From assembly GCA_037447655.1 (NCBI GenBank), contig JBBHKE010003039.1:1-64000 (forward strand): 64,000 nucleotides of DNA. The letters run 5' to 3'. The notes beneath the pieces are model-generated. The model ran no database searches and had not been told where the DNA came from. It was given only the letters and a program-made list of their open reading frames with translations. Positions 34,450 through 45,889 of this stretch are shown here, one piece after another. The position numbers and the translations under genes were made by a program. Source of the stretch: Zygnema cylindricum (Eukaryota; Streptophyta; Zygnematophyceae; Zygnematales; Zygnemataceae). Positions within the stretch are counted from its first letter, which is position 1. Each line of letters starts with the position of its first letter.

Positions 34450-37380
34450 AGTCTAGTTTTACTTTTTCTTTCAACCCGCATTTTTCCCTACAATACTTTT
34501 ATTTGGGAAAGGGCACAGGTTTGGTCATCATGTCTGCAACTATTTCTTCATCAGGTGTATACACAAGATTCAAAATTTTGTTTTCAACTTTTTGTCTTAC
34601 GAAGCTCAATCTTAATTCCATATGTTTATCACAAAAGACTTCATGCACTCCCTCCTTCATATACCCCAATTCTTGCAACAAGGATTTCACCCACATCAAC
34701 TCTTTCACAGCAGAGCAAGAGGCCATATACTCAGCCTCCATAGTAGACTGAGCAACCACAATTGTTGCTTACTGCTCCAACAACAAGCACCTTCCCCCAA
34801 ATACAACACATACCCAGAAGTGCATCTTCTCATGGGTGCATCCCATAACTGGCATCACTCCAAGTAGTGACATCAGTGTGCTCCCCTCCCCAATGCAACC
34901 ATAACTCTCTAGTTCCTACTATATACTGAAACTCTGAGACCTCCATAAGTCCTCAGAGTGGACAGCTTCCAAGAAGCCTCTAGGATAATCCTGACCCCTT
35001 TGTGTTTAAGCAAAAATAACTGCCACCCTGGCAGACAAAAACTTTGACCAAGTATATTAGACTTCCAACAACCTTTTTGTAAGGGATAGACTTCATAAAC
35101 TCTCTCTCCTCTGGACTCATCTAATCATCTAAGATTATCACTCCTCCTTCTACACTCTCATCACTTACTTTCTTCAAGTCCATGGGAGTGGTACAAATGT
35201 TTGCTTTCTCCATCTAGAATTTCTCAAGCATATTTCCTATTGCTTCTTTCTGAGTGAGTCTAATGATCCTTTTCCCCCTATCTCTTTCAAATTGAATTCC
35301 CAAAATATATCTTGCCTCCCCTAAATTCTTCATATCAAATATGCTTCTAAGATCTTTATTCAACTTATTGATCTTTTCTAAAGACTTACTTAACACCAGC
35401 AGATCATCCACATAATCACACCATCCTCGTTTTCAAACATATAGATAGAATGGTCAGAGCTGATCCAGATATATCTTAGTCGAGTAAGAAAATTATGGCT
35501 CTAATCTATCTGTCATTTTTTGGGCTATTCACTGTCTCCAAGTATGTCTGAGTCTCATCAAGATGAGATAGCTTAGTTACCTTATAAGCAGCTTGTTTCT
35601 CTTGTATGCTTTTGCTGCTCCTTCTTCCTCCCTTAAACTCTGAAGCTGGAATAGAGGGATTTCTTGGGTTTCTCCTTAGTGTCTCATCGTCTCCCCTATC
35701 TATGGAAGTCGGGTCTGGTTCCTCCACTTCTGTCTCCTCGAAGTCTATACGAATATGTGAGGTATCCGGTAGCTCTCCTGTATCTTGGATCTCCCTTGAA
35801 TCTGCAATCACAATCTCACTCATGTCCCTTTCGGGAAAAACAACGTTTTCCTCACTTTCAGACTCAAACCTGATTCTTATCTTTTTAGTATATTCGAAGG
35901 GATCAATTGACTTTCCTTCATCCATGATAATTAGGTGTTTGACCAGAATGATATCTTGCTTTGCTAAGTCATAGACTCTATATCCCTTCACATCCTCATC
36001 ATATCCCAAAAAATATCCGGGTTTTCCCTTAGCATCTAGTTTCCAGTTCTTCCTATCTGTGTAAAGACTGTAAATTTGGCTACCGAATACTTAAAGGTGT
36101 GAGTTATCTGGATTCCTTCCAACCCATCTCTCATAAGGTGTCACTCCATTTACACCTGAGGTAAGGACTCTATTCTTAATGTAGTTGGCTTAATTCATGG
36201 CTTCTGCCCAAAATCTCTTTCCAATTTTCTTGTCAGCCAACATACTTCATACATTATCTCCAAGTGTTCGGTTTAACCTATCACCTACTCCATTTTGTTC
36301 CGGATTATGTGGTTAAGTTTTCTGGTGCTGAACTCCCTCATCTCTTAGGTATTCCTCAAACTGGTTAGAGGTATATTCTCCCCAATTATCACTCCTTATT
36401 CTATAATGGGGGTTCCATGCAACTTCTCACTCTAAGCTTTATATTCTTTGAATTAAACTGGTGTTTCATACTTTGTTTTTAGGAAGTAGACTCTAGAATA
36501 TCTGGACCAGTCATCAATAATTGTCAACATATACCTCTTCCCTCCAACTGAGGGTACTCTTGCTAGTCCTTAGATATCTGTGGATTAAATCAAGTACCTT
36601 CTCCCCTCTATATGTGGCGGCTTTAGGAAAAGGAAGTCTGTGAGCCTTTCCTTGGGCACAGCCACAACAATCATCCACCATTTCATTTTCACTAAACTTA
36701 ATGCCTTCCACTACACAAAGCTTCTTCATTTCCCTCGACCTATCAAAATGCACATGCCCCAACAGCTTATGCCAAATCATCAACTTTGGGACACCAATAT
36801 AATAAGTATTCTTCTTTTCATTACTAAGGTTAAGCCTAAACATTCCTTGGCTACCCTTATCTGCTGTGAAGTAAACTTCATTCCCATACTTAGTTCTAAA
36901 GAATCCTTTTCTAGTGAAGGTATCAAATTCTTTTTCATCTAACAGAGATGTAGAGACAAGATTTTTACTCAGTTGAGGAATATAGAGCACATCTGAGAAA
37001 GTGAGTATAGAAGTCTTACCCTCCACTAAGACTTTCAGATCTAGTGATCCCACTAGATCTGTAGTAACCACTCTCCCATCCCCATACTCTATTTCTACAG
37101 TAGGGATTTTCCTTAGCTTAATGAAGAGGTCCGTATCACGACACATATGCATGGATGCACCTGAGTCGATGATCCATCCTTCCTGTGGAGCTTCTTGAAT
37201 TGCTCCAAGGGCACACTTTTGTCTTTGAGTGATCTCCTTCTCCTCCAAACTCTCTTCAAAAAAGAGCTCCCCGTCCTCCTCAAAGGACTCGTCCTCGGTG
37301 TCTCCTATCACCTTTATGACCAAAAGTGCCTTTTTCTTCCCTCCGGAAGAACCCCCTCCACGGTTCTCTTGGTACCTCAT
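34450..37380 (-). pseudogene. Copia-2 pol
   Basis: From 37380 downward: protease WIIDSGASMHMC, pre-integrase segment WHKLLGHVHFD and CCGCAQGKAH, integrase core broken around 36500-36000, variable linker with ERDMSEIVIADS (35506-36009), RT fragment with MDDLLVLSKSLEKIN (35214-35411) and RNase H STMEAEYMASC (34499-34759). Much of the RT front half is missing. A foreign LTR-end segment (34928-35040) interrupts the RT/RNase H junction. Non-functional. Confidence 0.85.
34928..35040 (-). repeat. Copia LTR 3'-end segment embedded in copia-2 pol
   Basis: Nearly identical to the terminal part of the divergent LTR at 41302-42351 (shared TGAAACTCTGAGACCTCC and GGATAATCCTGACCCCTTTG on the plus strand). 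It replaces sequence that in copia-1 encodes the RT/RNase H connection. Confidence 0.65.
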
Positions 37381-37399
37381 CTTCGACAGCTTGACAAAA

Positions 37400-38300
37400 T
37401 CTGTGATAAAGTGTCACGGATTTTTGCACAAATAACATAGGCCCTTTCGGGGCCTTGGTCCTTTAGGCTGAACTATTTCTCCTTTGTATGGTTTTTTCGG
37501 ATCTAGTCTCCACCAGTCCCCTCCCCTGTTAGAGCTCGAACATTCTTTCCTCCTCTCCTGATCTCAATCGTATCCTGATCTCCTGCATAAGTATCATGCG
37601 GACCACTGTATTCCACTTCCATGAACTATCAGTCATTTCCTGTACTCGGTACACTATATTCTCATACTCGTCAGGTAACTTCATGATAAGAGTGTTAACC
37701 TTCATTTTCATTGTACCTGTCCATCCGGCACTTTCCATGTCCATATACAAGCAAGAAAGATCATTACAGTAGTCTAACATCTTTCCCCCTTTGTAAGTAT
37801 AATTTCCCAACTTTTGCTCTGCCAACTGGAGTCCCTGGATCGTACCTGCTCTATAGATCTCTATCAAACTCACCCACTACTCCTCGGCCTTGTAAACGTG
37901 AAGGTGGGGAGTTGCCAAAGCTTGTGTGAGGTGTCTCAAAATGAAGTTCTTGGCAGCCATGTTGGTGTCTTCCCACATTTGAGTGTCAGTCTCCACGGTC
38001 TTTACGATCGCCGCTCCAGGATTCGTCGGAATAGGAGCAATAAGAGCACGAGGTATCTCTTTTTTTTTCCCTTTTTCGGACACAATGTTGTCCCTATCAT
38101 CTTCCTCCTCTGTTGCAGCAGATGTTGCTACAAAAAACCTTATTCCACCAAATCCCGAAGGTGTTCCCTGAGATGGATGTTTCACCAGTCCAATAACAAT
38201 ACCCCAATATCGTTTTTCACACAAAGCCCCTATCATCATGGCTTCCCAATAGATAAATCTTGATCCATTGGAGATGGGCACCCTAAAGGGTGGGCCCATA
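37400..38300 (-). pseudogene. Copia-2 gag
   Basis: Starts MGPPFRVPISNGSRFIYWEA from the ATG within the primer site, followed by ALCEKRYWGIVIGLVKHPSQ (the copia-1 copy has a stop in this stretch). The second half (37529-37873) reads MSLIEIYRAGTIQGLQLAEQ in another frame. The zinc knuckle is decayed near 37410-37440. Confidence 0.75.
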
Positions 38301-38303
38301 AGC

Positions 38304-40295
38304 TGGAATTTTGTGTCCTCTATTCAACTACAGAATTCATGAAGCCTCTAGATAGTTGTTAACTAACCCACTTTCAATGGAAACCACAGCTGCCCAAGAA
38401 AATAAGTAGACAATTTGATTGTATCTCTGTACAGCTTGGACTCCCCTGAATCCGTAGGAAAAAGAATCTCTGAAAACGCCCAACTAGGCAATAAGTTATA
38501 GGGTGGCAAAGATGGCAATTTTATACAAACTCTCAAAGAGAGAGAGGACCATCTTCTTGATTTTTCCTAAGTCCTAGTTCCCTCTCACAACCCCTATCTA
38601 CTGACTGTACGAACTAATCACAACACTGTAGGGTACCAGAAATTACTACTGTCGATGTACTTTCTGTATGACCTCTATACGACAAGGCCATTAAGCAGAC
38701 GCGTGGCCACTTTTCACTCCTCCGTACGTTCCTCGGAATTCTCGTGACCGAATGTTATCTCTCCACGTACCACCAGGTCATGCCATGTCACAAAATGTTG
38801 TTCTACAACCATAGTTGCACGTGAAGGTCCACCAGTAGTAGTGGATGTAGACATAGACTTCAGCAAAAGCTACCAGAAATCCTATCAAACAACCAACTTT
38901 GATATAACACAGAAAGTGCTCACAATTTCCAATTATCACAAAAATCTACAATAATACAGTATCACATGCACTCTGCCAATTCCCAAAATTGCAGCCCAAT
39001 TGAACTAGTATACCATAAGAAACAACACTTGGAAGTTTCCCAAAAATTGTCCCTTAGAGAGCTAGATCTCAATACTGGATTGATTACAATTTTGGCTAAG
39101 TCCTAACTTTATACTCACAGGGAGTATCTACTAAAAACTAACTAATCCAATGTCTACACCTGGAAGAATAGTACTGTACTACACTATGACAAGGTACCGA
39201 ATCAATACACTATTTGTACTGAGAGTACGTCCAAACCATATTTGGCTACTAAACAAAAATATACTTAGTGGAACACTACATTCTAATCCGCTAAGTTAAA
39301 ACTACTGTGTTTTAGATATGCAAATAGATTCGCGTACAGTAGTGTCAAGGTGCTTAGTCAGCAGTGGATGCTAGCGTCCAGCGGACTGTTGATGAAGTGC
39401 TCCAAGTCACTTGAGATCGTACAAAGTGATGAGTCACTTGTGGTCCCACGTGAATCTCGTCCGTTCACTCGATTCACATCTACGGTCGTCGTTGAATGTT
39501 GTACCACTATCTTCGCGGACAATCGGTTGAGTCTCCGCCCGTCCGATTCTTCAACATTATTCGTTCGATGTGTGACGCGTGGTGAACTGTGTCGGCGCTT
39601 TCCCGAAAAACCCGTAGGATGTTCATTTTCTAACGCGTGTCCCTGCAGAAGTAGAATACACTCAAAAGTACTACTTTTACTGTCACACTAAATGAGGTAA
39701 GTATTACAACTTACCTAGATCAAAAATATTCTAAGTACTTGGTCTCTCCTCACAGCTTTGTTTACTGAGTATTAAGATTTGTTATTTCAACACAAAATAC
39801 CAAAGTGACCATTCCGTGATCTTGGCGATAATGTGCGCCGTCAGATAGAATTTACTATCTCATCTCAACCGTAATTTGTTTTGTGCGAAATCCTATCCGC
39901 ATTGTATTTAACTTGTTCCATGTATCTATGTTTACATTTCCGTTAATCGGAATTACTAGTGTAACATAGTTAAATGATATGTCAAACCCTATATACCCTA
40001 GCGAACTACTACGACAGACCGGTTAAAGCAAATGGCTACGCCATGCTCTGCTGGTCGGAGGTTCAAGTCCTGTCGAACTCAACCTTTTTGTTGAGAGTGA
40101 CTTAGGTCACTCTTCAGTCCTACATTGGTGGAGCTGAGGCAGCCATGGCTCCACTATTCTCTCGCTCTCCTTCAGTGACTACAACAAGTATGGGGGGTGG
40201 AGAGAGAAGGTGGAGGCAGACTGCCTGCGCTTGTCATTCTTTTCTATCTATTTAGATTTAGAAAATACTATGAAAACCTTTAGTTAATTTCAACA
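38304..40295 (-). repeat. 5' LTR of copia-2 interrupted by a solo LTR
   Basis: LTR halves 38304-38795 and 39793-40295 align with 33446-34434. A degraded antisense tRNA-like segment is at about 40009-40083. Confidence 0.82.
38796..39792. mobile_element. 997-bp solo LTR of a third family inside the copia-2 LTR
   Basis: TGTTGTTCTACAACC...TTATTTCAACA with perfect CAAAA target duplication (38791-38795, 39793-39797). The uninterrupted site is visible in the sister LTR near 33912. No ORF of note. Sequence is unlike the copia-1/2 LTRs. Confidence 0.78.
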
Positions 40296-40300
40296 ATGTT

Positions 40301-40620
40301 ACGATTACAAGGAGCACACACACGGACTTTCCGAGAGCCCTCCAAGAATTGTGCGCCATGTTGTTTACCAGATTTGTCGCAGGATATGGATCCCTTGCGG
40401 ATACCAATTACGGAGGCGACAACATATACCTTTTGCCATCGACCGGACGGGGAAAATACCATGTTACTTTGTGATCATTACAATCAGGGGTTTCACAAGA
40501 AGTGTTTGGTGCCACCATTATTGGTCGTTCATTATGGTCACTAGTTTTGTCACGGATGTCGCGAGCTTTCAGTCGTGTTGGCCAACTCCTCTGCCGGCTA
40601 AAGAGCTAGGGGGGGGGAAT
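40301..40620 (+). pseudogene. PHD-like finger at the C-terminal end of gypsy pol
   Basis: Continues the integrase frame after copia-2. Reads CHRPDGENTMLLCDHYNQGF, then HKKCLVPPL and, past a TAG, FCHGC. This is a PHD finger framework (Cys4-His-Cys3, with MLLCD and the PPL turn). Three key positions look mutated: Tyr where the first Cys is expected, Tyr in DHYNQG where Cys is expected, and TAG where the conserved Trp (TGG) is expected. All are explained by G-to-A changes. PHD fingers read histone tails; here it would take the place of the chromodomain of chromoviruses (inference). A G8 run follows near 40610. Confidence 0.72.
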
Positions 40621-40812
40621 AAACCAACCTGACCATAACCAGCTAAGTCATTGACCTTTCTTATTCTCCCACCTTGCCTGTAGTTTTATTTATCTATTTT
40701 TCACTTTTATGTCTTATTTCATTCACAATAGCTTGTCATCATTTAGGTTAAAGTGGAGCACAATTGATGATATGGCATGCATCTTCATGTTATTTAACGT
40801 ATGCACGATAGC

Positions 40813-41301
40813 TGTCATGCCGCATCTCGTCGGCAATTTTAATTGTTTATAATTAGGTGTTATGATAGGCGGTCGCCGCCCTAATTTGTGTTTGTATGTT
40901 ATTTGGGTTTCGTTGGACTATACATACTTACATTCCACAGTCGCGCCGACTATACATATTTATGTTTCCCGTAATTTTCTTTGACAACGAGTTGCACCCT
41001 GCATACTTACATTGTCCGTAATTTCCGTCGACGACTTATTTTCGCGTTCGCGTCTGTACATGTAATCTTAACGTACCTGCATCGCCGGAATTTCCGCCGA
41101 CGACGAATTCGATTGTTTTGCGTGAGGGAGCATCTCGACCGTCGACGCGGATTTATACTTAGTTCGAAATATGGCATTCGGACCGTTGACACAACGTATA
41201 GACAAGTCGACTATCAGTTTTGACAATGCAGCGCGATTGGACAAATTTAAGTCGTGAACTATTTGGAGGTTCACGCATTCACATGTAGATAGGAAGGCTT
41301 T
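40813..41301 (+). repeat. Truncated 3' LTR of the gypsy element
   Basis: Starts TGTCATGCCGCATCTCGTCG; matches 15492-15839 and 18202-18323. Cut at 41301, where copia-derived sequence begins. Confidence 0.8.
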
Positions 41302-42434
41302 TGAAACTCTGAGACCTCCATAAGTCCTCAGAGTGGACAGCTTCCAAGAAGCCTCTAGGATAATCCTGACCCCTTTGTGTTTAAGCAAAAATAACTGCCA
41401 CCCTGGCAGACAAATACTCTGACCACCTTCACCCCTGTGAAGGCAAGACTCCCCTGAGTCGATAGCAAAAAGAATCTCTGAATTTGCTCCCCTGAGCAGT
41501 AAGTTATGGAGGGTCAAAGTTTCAGGTTATGTATAGAAGCTCTCTGGGAGAGAGGGTCATATCTTCTAATATTTCTAAGTCCTATCTCTCTCACAGACTC
41601 TATCTACTGATGTACGGAACCAATCAAAATATAGTTCTGTATGCAAAAGTACAGCTGTCGGTGTACTTTATGTACGGACATTGTACGACATGGCCTAAAT
41701 GTTCACAATTGGAATATTCGGATTCGCTTCTTTAATCCTCGAAGATGCCGCGCTCCAATGTACCATCGCCACGTTTCATCCGATGTGGCGATGCCCACAA
41801 ACCGCCGAATTTTTCTTTCGCGATCTCGGCGCTAATTCCGGCCGTCCGATTAAACTCGCATTTGATCGTAGCCGTAATAAATACATGCGCGGTATTTGTT
41901 TCGCTTACGAAATCAATGTGCTTTATTGATTTCTTATCCGTACCGCAATTCGTACTTTTACACTACCATATCTATGTATCCCCTTAACACTTATAGTTAT
42001 ATGATTTATCCTACGTGTACATGTTTAAATCATTATCGTACTATATACTAGGTAAGACTACTTCTACACTTAACGGCTAAGGCTACCGGCTATCGACTCT
42101 CTGACGGCCGGCAGGTACCAGGATCAAATCTTGTCGCCGGCACATACCTTTTAGTAATTAATCCCTTGACTAATATAAATTTCCCCTAAACCTCAGGATA
42201 GCCTAGGTAGCCATGGCTCTAGCTTCCTCTCCAATTTCTCAGTGACTGCGACAAGTTTGAGAGTTGGAGAGAGAAGTTAGAGGTAGACTGCCTCGGCTTC
42301 TTTATTTCTATTCAGACCTAGAAAATACTTAAAAACCATTAATTTCTACACTAAGATTATGACTCCTTCTTCCTCACTCCCCTCACTTCCCTTCTTCAAC
42401 TCCATTAGAGTTGTACAACTATTAGCTTTATCCA
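41302..42434 (-). mobile_element. Divergent copia LTR joined to an RT fragment
   Basis: 42351 down to 41302 (minus) is an LTR-like unit starting TGTAGAAATTAATGG and ending CAGAGTTTCA, related to the copia-1 LTR, including the GACTCAGGGGAGTC block. 42434-42352 encodes a short RT piece (CTTLMELKKG) similar to copia pol. The flanks are not a target duplication, so this is a rearranged fragment rather than a simple insertion. Confidence 0.6.
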
Positions 42435-42681
42435 TTTGTCGCAGGATATGGATCCCTTGCGGATGCCAATTACGGAGGCGACAACATATACCTTTTGCCA
42501 TCGACCGGACGGGGAAAATACCATGTTACTTTGTGATCATTACAATCAGGGGTTTCACAAGAAGTGTTTGGTGCCACCATTATTGGTCGTTCATTATGGT
42601 CACTAGTTTTGTCACGGATGTCGCGAGCTTTCAGTCGTGTTGGCCAACTCCTCTGCCGGCTAAAGAGCTAGGGGGGGGGAA
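42435..42681 (+). pseudogene. Second copy of the gypsy PHD-like segment
   Basis: Matches 40371-40617 almost base for base, including the same TAG and Cys-to-Tyr changes, so it duplicates the already decayed copy rather than being an independent insertion. Confidence 0.75.
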
Positions 42682-42874
42682 TAAACCAACCTGACCATAA
42701 CCAGCTAAGTCATTGACCTTTCTTATTCTCCCACCTTGCCTGTAGTTTTATTTATCTATTTTTCACTTTTATGTCTTATTTCATTCACAATAGCTTGTCA
42801 TCATTTAGGTTAAAGTGGAGCACAATTGATGATATGGCATGCATCTTCATGTTATTTAACGTATGCACGATAGC

Positions 42875-44092
42875 TGTCATGCCGCATCTCGTCGGCAATT
42901 TTAATTGTTTATAATTAGGTGTTATGATAGGCGGTCGCCACACTAATTTGTGTTTGTATGTTATTTGGGTTTCGTGGGACTATACATACTTACATTTCAC
43001 AGTCGCGCCGACTATACATATTTATGTTTCCCGTAATTTTCGTTGACGACGAGTTGCACCGTGCATACTTACATTGCCCGTAATTTCCGCCGACAACTTA
43101 TTTTCGCTTTCGCGTCTGTACATGTAATCTTAACGTACCTGCATCGTCGGAATTTCTGCCGATGACGAATTCGATTGTTTTGCGTGAGGGAGCATCTCGA
43201 CCGTCGACGTGGATTTATACTTAGTTCGAAATATGGCATTCGGACCGTTGACACAACGTATAGACAAGTCGACTGTCAATTTTGACAATGCAGCGCGATT
43301 GGACAAATTTAAGTCGTGAACCATTTGGAGGTTCACGCATTCACATGTAGATAGGAAGGCTTTTAATCCGTAGGTTATAGATTCAGTAACGTAGGGCATG
43401 GAATCTCGGTTGCCTATCGGCTGAATCCAAACTAGACGCAATATCTACATAGCACGCTGCAATCCTATTGGTTCGTTTTCGCTAGGCGTAGACGTTGGTA
43501 CTTAGTAGATTTTAGATTATTTCCTGCAAACAATTTCCAAGTGCAGGAATTATATTTTCTATACTGAAGATTTTTTGCAGCCATCTTTTTCTTTGTAAAA
43601 TTGTCCGGACAACTTAGAGGAGATTTTATGCCTTAGCGTGAAGCGTCTAGTTTCTATTACATTATCAATCTCTTGTAAAGCCTTACATATTAATCTATAC
43701 GGCTTCGGCCAAGACCTGCACGGTTTCCCTTCAACTCTTTTCGTCCGTTTGAGTGGATTTCGATCGCGTCTTCATAACACAAACTCCTTTTCTCGACTGT
43801 GGCTGAACTTTAATTAGTGTGGAAGTTGCATGTTGGGAATATCATTTTGTTGTTTTTATTTCTTATGATTGTGTATTTATTCCTATTTGGCTTATGCGTA
43901 TCTTTTGAGTTTGGTTATCTCAAACCTCAAAAGTGTTTTGCATATTGTCATTTTCATTTTTTGTTTTCCGTCTCGGTTGTTTCTATTTTGATTTATTCTC
44001 TTTAAGTCTAAATTCAGATTGTCTTCGATAGGATAAATCCTACAAGGAATATAAATAGACCGTGGGGCCTAGTGGCCATCCATCGGCTTAGT
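42875..44092 (+). repeat. Second gypsy LTR copy (longest uninterrupted)
   Basis: TGTCATGCCGC start. Continues uninterrupted through ACTTAGTTCG (the empty site for the 15840 insertion) to CATCGGCTTAGT, then abruptly joins a copy of the pre-LTR region. Confidence 0.75.
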
Positions 44093-44290
44093 GGGGAATA
44101 AACCGACCTCACCATAACTAGCTAAGTCGTTGACCTTTTTTTTTCTCCCACCTTGCCTGTTGTTGTATTTATCCATTTTTCACTTTTATGTCTTATTTCA
44201 TTCACAATAGCTTGTCATTATTTGGGTTTAAGTGGAGCACAGGTGATGATATTGCATGCATCTTCACGTTATTTAACGCATGCACGACAC
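44093..44290 (+). repeat. Third copy of the gypsy 3' untranslated segment
   Basis: GGGGAATAAACCGACC onward matches 40614-40805 with about 10 percent differences by eye, and ends just before where an LTR would start. Confidence 0.7.
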
Positions 44291-44902
44291 ATAACACAAT
44301 TTACGAAAAAGGCGCCGACCAAAGGCCTACCATAAAAACGCCTACTTTTGAACTATGGACAAAACAAAACAAATTGTGTACTTTGATGGACATAAACGGA
44401 CAAAACATAACGAATAGTCAAATAGTGCACCTTTTGTTGTCGCTTGATTTCGTTTGAAATATTAAAAAAAAAAATACACTTGCAAATACGTGTTACCATT
44501 TGTTTTTTGAAATGCTTTGTTTTAAAACACATTATCCATGTGTTTTAAAGAAAAGTTTGAAGATGATGTTTTTTGGCGTGGCCGCGGGTCGAAGAACACA
44601 GGACGACAACATGTAGTAAATCCTAAATTTGACGATGACGCAAAATGTACTTCTCATTTTTTCTATTTTTTTTACGGTTGAAACTTACGCGGAACGGCTT
44701 TAAGTTTTACAGGAAAACGACAGAGAAAAACCCTTACTTTGGCACATGGAGACGCACCCTTACAGACGATCGATTGCTCCTGTCATAAAAAGCAACGACA
44801 AGGAGGTGTACTGTACTTTACTGTGCGGTACTTTAGTGTAGTGTACTGTACTTTGCCACCGGACCCCGAGCCTTGGCTCCCTCATGGTCCACACGTAAAG
44901 TA
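44291..44902. other. Unassigned AT-rich stretch with a TIR-family end
   Basis: 44550-44757 resembles the right end of the element at about 48240-48462 and closes with CACATGGAGACGCACCC, an end of the GGGTGCGTCCCCATGTG family. GTAC-rich short repeats lie at 44805-44850. No gene seen. Confidence 0.4.
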
Positions 44903-45274
44903 ATGGGAAGGTTGCGGGCGTTTTCCGGAGTACGGCCTGTTGTTGCTTCTGGTACCAGAAAGTCAGAAACAGAGCTAGAAGGGGTTTTGCGCTCACACGT
45001 GGCTGTGGTACCACTGTACAGTTGTACGACATCGTTAAAAACGACGCGGTCGGCGGATGAAAATATTCGGAGTGTGGAAGTTGGAGGTTGTGAAGATTGG
45101 TCACACTATTTATGTACAGCGTACGATTGTCATGTACGTTTTGGCCTTTTGGGTGCTGGAAATCTCGGGCATGGGAAAAGGTACGTCCGTACTATTACAA
45201 GAAACCGACCCTCCTAGGATGTCGGTGCAAGGCGAAAAATCGCTTGACGCCCTTCTAACAAAATGATACTACAT
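44903..45274. repeat. Segmental duplication, copy 1 (372 bp)
   Basis: ATGGGAAGGTTGCGGGCG to GATACTACAT; nearly identical to 45890-46008 plus 46550-46800. It contains an open frame of about 100 codons that I do not recognise. Confidence 0.8.
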
Positions 45275-45275
45275 A

Positions 45276-45749
45276 GTTGTTCACAGCGTTTAGTGTGAAC
45301 GATTTAATCGCGACGAATTATACGTAACAAACGCTTTGAACCTTTTGAAAAAATCGTAAAAATCGTTAATGAATTTTCGTCCGTACTATTCCGTAAATAT
45401 AAACAAAAATAAATTTCACATATACCGCAATTTGTACATTTTTCGTACATTTTACGTATCTTTTTGATTTAGTCCGTACATTTTTGGAAAAATTTCGTAT
45501 ATTTCCGTAAAATTTATGTTCAGTTCACCGGACAGAAAGTACGACGAAGTGTAACGTATCTTTTCACCAAATTCCGTACATTTACCGTACAAAACCGTAC
45601 AGCCATCGTAAAACACCGTACAGTTTCCGTAAATTAGCCGTTCAGTTTTCCGGACTGAAAGTACATCGCGTTTTTTTTGATTTATTCAAATGTCACGAAT
45701 TATACGTTTTAATCGGAAAAAAGGAAAAAAATCGCGCGATTTGAACAAC
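45276..45749. mobile_element. TIR element (MITE family 3)
   Basis: GTTGTTCA...TGAACAAC ends with TA on both sides (45274-45275, 45750-45751). The interior is full of spaced CCGTACA/CGTACATTT words. No ORF. Confidence 0.55.
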
Positions 45750-45889
45750 TATGAATAAATTATTGTAAACTTCATAGTTGAAACAACTCTATCACATAAA
45801 TTAGCGTTTCATTACTCTATTTGTTTTTTCTAGTTTTTGTACTCTATTTTTTTTTTCATTACTCTAATTACGATTCGCGGTGTAGAGTT

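Larger units (their letters stand above)
33446..40295 (-). mobile_element. Ty1/copia element copia-2 (inverted, degenerate)
   Basis: On the minus strand: 5' LTR 40295-38304 (enlarged by a nested solo LTR), gag about 38298-37400, pol about 37380-34450, polypurine tract near 34450-34435, 3' LTR 34434-33446. Target duplication ATGTT at 33441-33445 and 40296-40300. Same family as copia-1 (shared gag start, protease, integrase and LTR), but a separate insertion. Confidence 0.9.
15492..41301 (+). mobile_element. Old Ty3/gypsy element carrying a DNA methyltransferase and PHD-like finger, heavily nested
   Basis: Footprint of one plus-strand LTR element after allowing for nested insertions. 5' LTR from 15492 (TGTCATGCCGC); protease remnant about 20291-20579; C5 methyltransferase 20617-22957; RT and RNase H 30708-32278; integrase 32405-33445; PHD-like finger 40301-40560; polypurine run near 40610; 3' LTR from 40813, truncated at 41301. 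Continuity is shown by the target duplications of the inserted copia elements: AAAGG (22977-22981 and 30417-30421) and ATGTT (33441-33445 and 40296-40300). Removing each insertion with one TSD copy restores continuous gypsy sequence. No gag was recognised in about 19770-20290. Frames contain many stops, so this copy is dead. Confidence 0.85.

Noticed and set aside
44873-45217. 114-codon ORF in the duplicated segment
   Set aside because: No known domain; the second copy is interrupted by a MITE and the frame is not otherwise supported.
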